A stretch of DNA of 64,000 nucleotides, taken from positions 149,501 to 213,500 of the forward strand of contig CAWZYM010000289.1 in the NCBI GenBank assembly GCA_963966185.1, given 5' to 3'. Shown here in pieces: positions 57,884 through 64,000 of this stretch (within the stretch, counting starts at the first letter, position 1; each line of letters opens with the position of its first letter). Source of the DNA: Rhabditoides inermis (taxonomy: Eukaryota; Nematoda; Chromadorea; Rhabditida; Rhabditidae). The position numbers were made by a program, and so were the translations under genes. The notes below the pieces were generated by a model. That model ran no database searches, was not told where the DNA came from, and worked only from the letters and a program-made list of their open reading frames with translations.

Positions 57884-59212
57884 AGTTGTGAGCAAGTATA
57901 ACACTGAGGACGGAACCGAAGAGCATTGTCGTAGTTAGAAGTCATGCCACGAGCACTTCGACCTTCTTTGTGTTCTTCAATTATCTTGCCTGCTAATTGA
58001 CGAATATATTGGGTCATAAAATTTATCATCACATTCCCATTTACATACTCATTTCAAACGAATACGTTAACATGAAAAAAAACACAAACTATCCAGGCAA
58101 ACATATATCAGTTCGAAAACAAACTAGGATTAGGAAGAACTTTCCTGTTCCTAGTTTGTCCGCGCGTTAGTGTATAGTGGTTAGAGGAATGGTGCACTCG
58201 CGTATTGGGATAGGATCATTATACCGTACACTTCTTTATCATAAATCGCCTGAAAACGGGCATGATAATCTGAATTTTGTACACAACTCACATTTCACTA
58301 ACATAAAAACTGTACCGCAATCCGTTCTGAAACAAGGCATTTTTTTTTGATGAGCAAACTATCAGAAGTATATTGAAAAAGTTCACAACATCAAAAAACT
58401 ATGAAAGGGACACTAGTGTATGCTATGTGAACGCGTGAAATGAATACAATACTGTTACATTACGAGCATATTGTTTGATCTGCTAAAAAAAGACTCACCA
58501 TTTTAAGTGGGTCGATTGCCCGCACACTCGCAGGAGATCCTAAATACAGTGAAAACATTCAACATCCATTCCGATCGATCACCGACACTAATTTCACGCA
58601 AAATTTTGATGGATTGTTGCCGGTATTTTCTGTACTTTGTCGCCTTTTTCTTTGTTTATACTCCAGTGTAGGCGGCTGATTTTTAGAAATGAGGACAGGT
58701 CGAAGGTCGAAGGGCGAGAGGTCGCAATAGCAAGCCACAGCTCCGGAGGCAGGCGAGGATTAAAAAGATACTCAGCAATCCACTTCATGCACCGTATCTA
58801 ACTGAAACGTCGAAGAAGAAGAATCATCACTTCTCACAGGCATTCTACAAAAAAAATGAGAAACATAATCAAAAAGTAAGGTAAAACATTTTTAAGATGA
58901 CTAATAACTAGGTTTACATCATCATAAACAAACTTAAAACAGAGAATGGTTATCGATGCACCTCGTGAATGACTATTCATCAGCAAAATTAGATAGGAGC
59001 GTGCATAGAATGTCGTTCTTGCCAAAACACATTTCAATCGCCAGCCTTCGCGCCTATAATACAAGTGCGTTGGAACACTCTGCTCCTGCAGATTTCAATC
59101 ATTTTTTGATTCGATTTCTCTCTGTATTCATTGCCATGTTTTGGATGCACGTAGCATGTGAGACTGGAACAAAAAAATGTTTATTAGCGAGTGAGTATCA
59201 CGTTCATCCGCA

Positions 59213-59511
59213 TCACTTCTCGCCCTCGCCCTGCCACTCTCCCTCCAGCATCTTCTGCTGTGCGGGGAAGGAGGCGGTGAGTAGAAGGTCGTGCGTCAGA
59301 TCCCCGTACGAAGCATGCCCCGTCTCGTTCCGCATCGAAGCTGTGATCTGGAAGGACGAAGATTTCATGCATATTATATAGTTTCATGCTGTACCTAAAA
59401 GAGGATTTTGTCGGATATGAACAATGCTCTGATACTTTTAATCTTCAATCCCTTTATAGCTTATCTCACCTCATCTCCCTCTCTCTCTTTTTTTCTCTCT
59501 CTTTCTCTCTC

Positions 59512-59549
<38 letters not shown>

Positions 59550-59565
59550 TCTCTCCCTCTCTCCC

Positions 59566-59610
<45 letters not shown>

Positions 59611-62243
59611 CTCACCTCATCGCACACTCTATACCCGATCGTCTCGTCTCTCCGACTGTAGATGGAATACACCTCCCCTCCCTCGAAGTGACTCTTTCTG
59701 TTAAGGTCCTCTAGGAACAGACTGCGCTGCGGACACAGGCCAGAGTACAGACCTAGGGGTACGGTAGGAGTACGGTGAAACAAGTATACAGTATCCAGGC
59801 TACCGTACCAATGATCCTATCGCAGATGGGAAGGGCGCCGAGTGCGCATGTGGGAAGCCCGAAGCCGGCAACCTAAATCGTACATGTTTATTTTACAGTT
59901 GGTGAGATACGTTTCAGACATTTGATAAAACAAGCTACCTTTCGTTAGGTTTAATCGAGCCAGTGTTTCATCGAGACATTATGAAAAAAAAACTCAACGA
60001 AAAATATTTAAAAATATATATTCTGAGAAATCATTTTCTTACGTTTCAAAACAATAATACAAACGGTAAACTTATCACAAGATAATAGTCTTTCGACAAA
60101 GTTTGCGTGTAATATAGTTATAGATTACAATGAATATAGTCTGTAATGTATATTGAAATAATGTATAATTGATTGGCAGCGAACCCCACCTGCATGGCGA
60201 CCCCATTGTTCGGCCCTGCTATCCCGATGAATGTGTCGACGAAGCGAGTGAGAGGCACACCGAGGTCCTCCTGCGTATCCACGCAGTGACCTGAAATGGA
60301 CAAGGTGAAGAGGTAATCGGGAATCCTGTGAAGTGAGCAAGTCAGCTACGACAGAAGCCTTTGAGTCTGTGCTTGATCCACCCACCTCCTAGTATGGCTT
60401 TCCTGACAACGGGCACTCCGAGCGAGTACGAGACGACGTTGATGTTCTTTCCAGTGTAGAGGCGTACTGCGAGGAGCATCGCGCGAACCTAGTGGGGATT
60501 CTGTATTTCTGTTTACTGTATTTCTCTCTCTCTTTATGTTTCTGTTTATCTCTCATTATGTTCATGTTTCTGTCTCCGTCTGTTTTCTCTGCTTATCCGA
60601 CGATATGCCCATTAGCGCCCATTCCACTCTCACGTATTTCAGCAATACGCGAAACGTATGTCCACTATAAAGAGTCGCCTTGCTCGCATTTTCGTTATGT
60701 AAACGCCAAGAAATGTGAACAGTGAAGATATAATAGGCTCGCACTTGGCTCAGGATTTTTCGTTGAAAACGGGTTTTGAACATACCGTATACTGAACGAA
60801 ATGCACATCATACTTGTTTTGCCGTTCATATCTCTACTCCACTGCACTCCTCACATGACCACGTGGCCTAGTGGTAGCGCTCTTGATTAGCAAACAGCGG
60901 TCCGCGCGTTCCATCTTGGGTACCCACGCAAAATTTTGTCAAATTGAAAACATCATCGAAAAAGTTTTCATCGTTGTCTAACCACCCTAATGTCTCTCGT
61001 GAAAAGAGTGGAACTCATTTGCGGGCCCACTATAGGTAGAGAGAGAGTGAGAGAGAAATACTGAGACGATTGCATGATTGACAAAGTCTTTTGTGTAGAT
61101 GTATATATAATATATGTGACGTTCTCTCTCTCTCTATCTGGTTTTTGTTTTTGTTTTTTGGAAAATCAACATCTCGCCAATTAGCGCACGTTTCACTCTC
61201 CTATATTTCAGCTGTACACGAAACGTATGTGGTATGTCAACTATGGAGGGTCTTCACTCTTATCTGTATACGACGATATAGATGGAGAGACAACGATGAT
61301 TGGATAGATAGAGATAGCTAAATGACATAGACAATAGGTCTCTCTTCCTCTCTCGCTCATCTATCTCTTCTGTGTGATGCGCACATTGAGCACATGATTC
61401 TTTTCCAGCAATGTTATAACAAACAAGTTTTCGATTTCTCATTCCACCATTTCAAGATTGCTCGGATCGTATGCTCCTCCCCACCTGTTTGACGTACTCG
61501 CACCGCATTGCGTACTGTGTCCACTGCAGTGGGTTGCTCTGTGCGCCGTCGTAGTACGTCGTCCCGAACACCTCTCCCGCAGAGTAGCCCGCATTCGATC
61601 TGGAATAACGACGTCACATCATGACGTCACCGCGCATCGACTCGGACATGCAAGTGTGTGCTCACTTTCGTAAATGCTTTTTTCGTGAAGCAAAGAAAGA
61701 GCAGTGAGAGATATCAGCATGACTCTGCTCACCTGTATATGTCGGCCAGTGTCTTCATCCTCTCGCCAGCTGTGTCTGACACGCCGTGCACGAATACAAT
61801 CGGCGTGTGTCCACTCGTCTCGTCCCGCGTCTCCCGACCCCCGAACGAACCCACTCGGCCCAGGTCGCGCCTCAAATGCGGACAGGAAGATTTTTTTTTG
61901 GGGAAATCTCGAAGATATAGTCGGAATCAGCGAGTTTGCGATTTAGCTGTAGAGGCCACTCGATGCGGACCTGACTCTTCTTTTCACATTACTCTCTCGA
62001 CTTTATGTTCGCGAGGTGTTAATGAAACTTCCTCCATCAGTAGTGATGTGAATGAATAATAAGTTTATTGTGATTTGATTAGAAAACTGACTATCATCCT
62101 AATTATCTATCAACCTACCATGAAAAACGTTACCTTTCCAGGTGCTCCCTGAACTCCAAGTTGTACTCCTGCTCCAGAAAGATGCCAAAGTCCTTGGAGA
62201 AGTAGGCAGCCGCTAGCGGAAAGAAAAGAGAATAAAGAAACAT
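59213..62243 (-). CDS. class-2 triacylglycerol lipase-like hydrolase (nematode 'lips' family), complete
   Basis: Eight exons (minus): 62243-62134, 61870-61733, 61599-61485, 60488-60386, 60290-60190, 59872-59809, 59752-59616, 59347-59213 (300 aa). Signal peptide MFLYSLFFPLAAA. Family marks in order: TPIVFVHGVSDTAGERMK (HG oxyanion region), SNAGYSAGEVFGTTY, CEYVKQVRAMLLAVRLYTGK, INVVSYSLGVPVVRKAILGG (Ser nucleophile, SxSLG variant of GxSxG), VDTFIGIAGPNNGVAMQ, LNRKSHFEGGEVYSIYSRRDETIGY (Asp) and ETGHASYGD (His). A secreted alpha/beta-hydrolase acting on lipid esters is expected. Intron 3 (about 1 kb) carries repeat R2 and two diverged ~90-bp direct repeats. Exon 2 uses a TTTGAG acceptor. Confidence 0.88.
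60600..61260. repeat. diverged direct repeats flanking R2 in lipase intron 3
   Basis: 60604-60680 and 61168-61255 share ...TTAGCGC..TTCACTCTC..TATTTCAGC..TACACGAAACGTATGT. They bracket repeat R2, suggesting a local duplication or a composite insertion. Confidence 0.6.
60735..61040 (+). repeat. tRNA-Ala-derived interspersed repeat R2, copy 2
   Basis: Homologous in plus orientation to the reverse complement of 23563-23870. The tRNA-like part is at about 60864-60935 (GTGGCCTAGTGGTAGCGCTC, then TTAGCAAA, then a B-box-like GCGTTCCATCTTGG). It ends GCGGGCCCACTATAG. Confidence 0.75.
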
Positions 62244-62578
62244 TTCGTCTCGATTTCTTCCTCGAAATGTCCTCACTACCCCTTTTATACCAGTAACCAG
62301 GAACACAATCGACCATGGTTTATACAAGTTCTAGCGCAACAAAAGAGACACAACAAATAGGTATATTGGGATGAGAACGGACATTCTATGGGATAGGCTA
62401 CTGTACACAAATACAAATCACAAACGCAAACACGAAAGAAGAGAGGAACACGTACACAGCACATAGACTAATAGTAAGACCAATGCGAGTTTTTCAATGA
62501 TAACAATGGCAAGGAAATAAGGTATACGGTAATCTGGGTTTCGGTGCATGCATATTTATTACGGTACTACCGTATTCC

Positions 62579-63526
62579 TCAGTCCCTTCGGTCGAATTCC
62601 ACGGGTTCTCCCGCCTCGTTTTCGAATCCGATCCGGAAGTAAACTGTGTTCGAGCGAATCCAAGCCTGGAGAGATATTGATTTATTGATTAATGGGAGGA
62701 CAATCAATATCATGATCAAAAAGTTGCAAATATCATTATGCCGTGTGTGAAACGTACGATATACGACACATAAGCATCAGAGGAACCATTCATTGTACCG
62801 TACCCTGTCTCACCTGTTCATTTCCCCACTTGATCTTGTATACTCCGGCCGCTGGCAGTTTGATTCGCAGGTAGTCGGTGGTCGGCATACCGGGGTAGTC
62901 AAAGTCGGGACACCTGGAACATATAACAAATAAACAAGATTATCCAGATGTACCACTACCTACTACCAATACGCACACACATCATTAATGACACTTTGAA
63001 GCGTACAATCGCTTATACACAATCACGATATAATAGAAAATGAAACAAAATTTAAAATGATATAAAGTTATAATAGCCGTTCATCTCACCAGTCATTCAT
63101 CTGCTCCAATGGCCAGTCGACTGCCGTGATCTCTTCCGAATGCCAGATTCCCATGCCGAACGTCCGGTCGCAGAACCTGCAGGTTACGGTAGTAAGAGGT
63201 ACACGATATGCTTGTAGTTTACCGATTCTATGAAGGCGTGTATGATATTCAACTTGTCTCGCTTGCAATTTGGTTTGTATCACGGAGTCATGGAGTGAAT
63301 TGTTGAAACCTAACAAAACAAACACATGTCACTGACCGGTTGATGACAATGTAGGTCGGGTGATGCGCGGGAACCACGTAGGTGTAGATCTGAACTCAAC
63401 GCCGTCAAGATGCTATCAATTCTCAGCATATATTTATAGCTTCACATTAACTATTCCTGTATTTCTATTAAGCAAGAAGACAAGCAGTTCTCTTTCAAGA
63501 GAAAGAAGAGGAGAGGAAGAAAGAAA

Positions 63527-63567
<41 letters not shown>

Positions 63568-63696
63568 TGCTCCTCCACCTTGCCCTTCCCTGCGTGTATG
63601 ACAGCAGCCTCCATGTCTTGCCAGGCGGGCGCTGTCGGAGACGGATGCCAGTAGAGGGACGAAGGAATCGGCTCGAACGGAATGTTCAGACGGTCC
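62579..63696 (-). CDS. unrecognised protein, 3' part
   Basis: Five exons (minus): 63696-63579, 63389-63337, 63176-63090, 62913-62814, 62665-62579, all in phase; the first exon begins inside a codon after GCATCAG, so the gene continues upstream, probably past 64000. The visible 148 residues include IPFEPIPSSLYWHPSPTAPA, IYTYVVPAHHPTYIVINRF, GIWHSEEITAVDWPLEQM and IKLPAAGVYKIKWGNEQ, rich in aromatic residues and beta-strand pattern. I recognise no family. Neighbour on the same strand is the complete lipase, about 340 bp downstream. Confidence 0.65.
63517..63567. repeat. (GA)n microsatellite
   Basis: GA tract in the intron between the first two visible exons of the 62579-63696 gene. Confidence 0.9.
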
Positions 63697-64000
63697 CTGA
63701 TGCGATCGATAATCAATCGCTAATCAGTCACATACTAGGCAATCCATCTGTGATTCGATCAGTCAATGATATATTATACTTATACAATAAGTTTAGTGCG
63801 AGTGCGCAGTTGAGAATCGGAAGGTGTTAGTACTGTTAGTTGCTACGTTTCAACGGCAAGTCATAATTTGTTTCACTTAAAATGTGACAATGAGCAACGC
63901 CCTTTTTTCACTATAGTTTGAATTGTTTGATTTTAATCGTCCAGCATTGGTTATTGGTTGCAACAATTTGTGATTTGTCCCCGCTTCACCCTACGTTTCA
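63697..64000. other. right edge, no exon identified
   Basis: AT-rich sequence, presumably an intron or the upstream part of the 62579-63696 gene. Nothing else seen. Confidence 0.4.

Larger units (their letters stand above)
56264..60515. repeat. tandem unit 3 (partial, continues into complete lipase)
   Basis: Matches units 1-2 up to about 60515, just past lipase exon 4, then diverges: R3 is absent and genuine lipase intron 3 follows. This end therefore looks like the ancestral copy. Its lipase part carries more differences from units 1-2 than they do from each other. Confidence 0.95.

Noticed and set aside
46898..60515. CRISPR-like or satellite array
   Set aside because: The repeat unit is 4.68 kb and gene-bearing; there are no short spaced repeats.

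Overview
The window is nuclear DNA of a nematode, most likely a rhabditid relative. The evidence is small exons split by short introns ending in TTTCAG-like acceptors, acceptor-like TTTCAG sites directly in front of start codons (possible trans-splice sites), and families that are typical of or expanded in nematodes: ShK-toxin-fold (ShKT) proteins, GT92/DUF23 glycosyltransferases, class-2 'lips' lipases and F-box proteins. There are no bacterial or organellar features. All gene models were built by hand from reading frame, GT-AG (or GC-AG) junctions and phase continuity, with no transcript support.

Layout. 1-16.7 kb is a compact housekeeping block: the 5' part of a class II histone deacetylase (-), an NKAIN-type Na,K-ATPase-interacting membrane protein (+), an unrecognised single-pass membrane protein (+), a PGAP4/TMEM246-like GPI-GalNAc transferase (+), methylthioadenosine phosphorylase (+) and, convergent to it, a CAAP1-like serine-rich protein (-). 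16.9-20.5 kb holds two near-identical secreted ShKT genes arranged head to head as arms of a large inverted duplication. 20.5-28.5 kb is repeat-rich: a broken LINE reverse transcriptase, a tRNA-Ala-derived repeat, a kelch fragment, an env-like C-terminus, a BEL/Pao-type gag zinc-knuckle ORF and an unrecognised two-to-three-exon gene. 28.5-36.3 kb has a secreted thrombospondin-repeat protein (+), a Ulp1-like protease remnant (-) and an 18-exon unrecognised membrane-anchored acidic protein (+). 36.7-46.8 kb has a GT92 glycosyltransferase (-), a NUDT6-like Nudix hydrolase (+) and a papain-family cysteine protease (-).

46.9-60.5 kb is a direct tandem array of three 4.68-kb units. Each unit contains a complete F-box gene and the 3' half of a class-2 lipase gene. 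Only the third unit runs on into the missing 5' lipase exons, so it carries the one complete lipase gene (59213-62243). The other two lipases lack the secretion signal and oxyanion-hole exons. A partial unrecognised gene (-) closes the window.

Cross-cutting features: four introns appear to use GC-AG splice sites; introns are dense in TACNGTA, GAAACGTA and ATCGATTGATT words; and nearly every gene has a (CT)n/(GA)n microsatellite close to a splice site.
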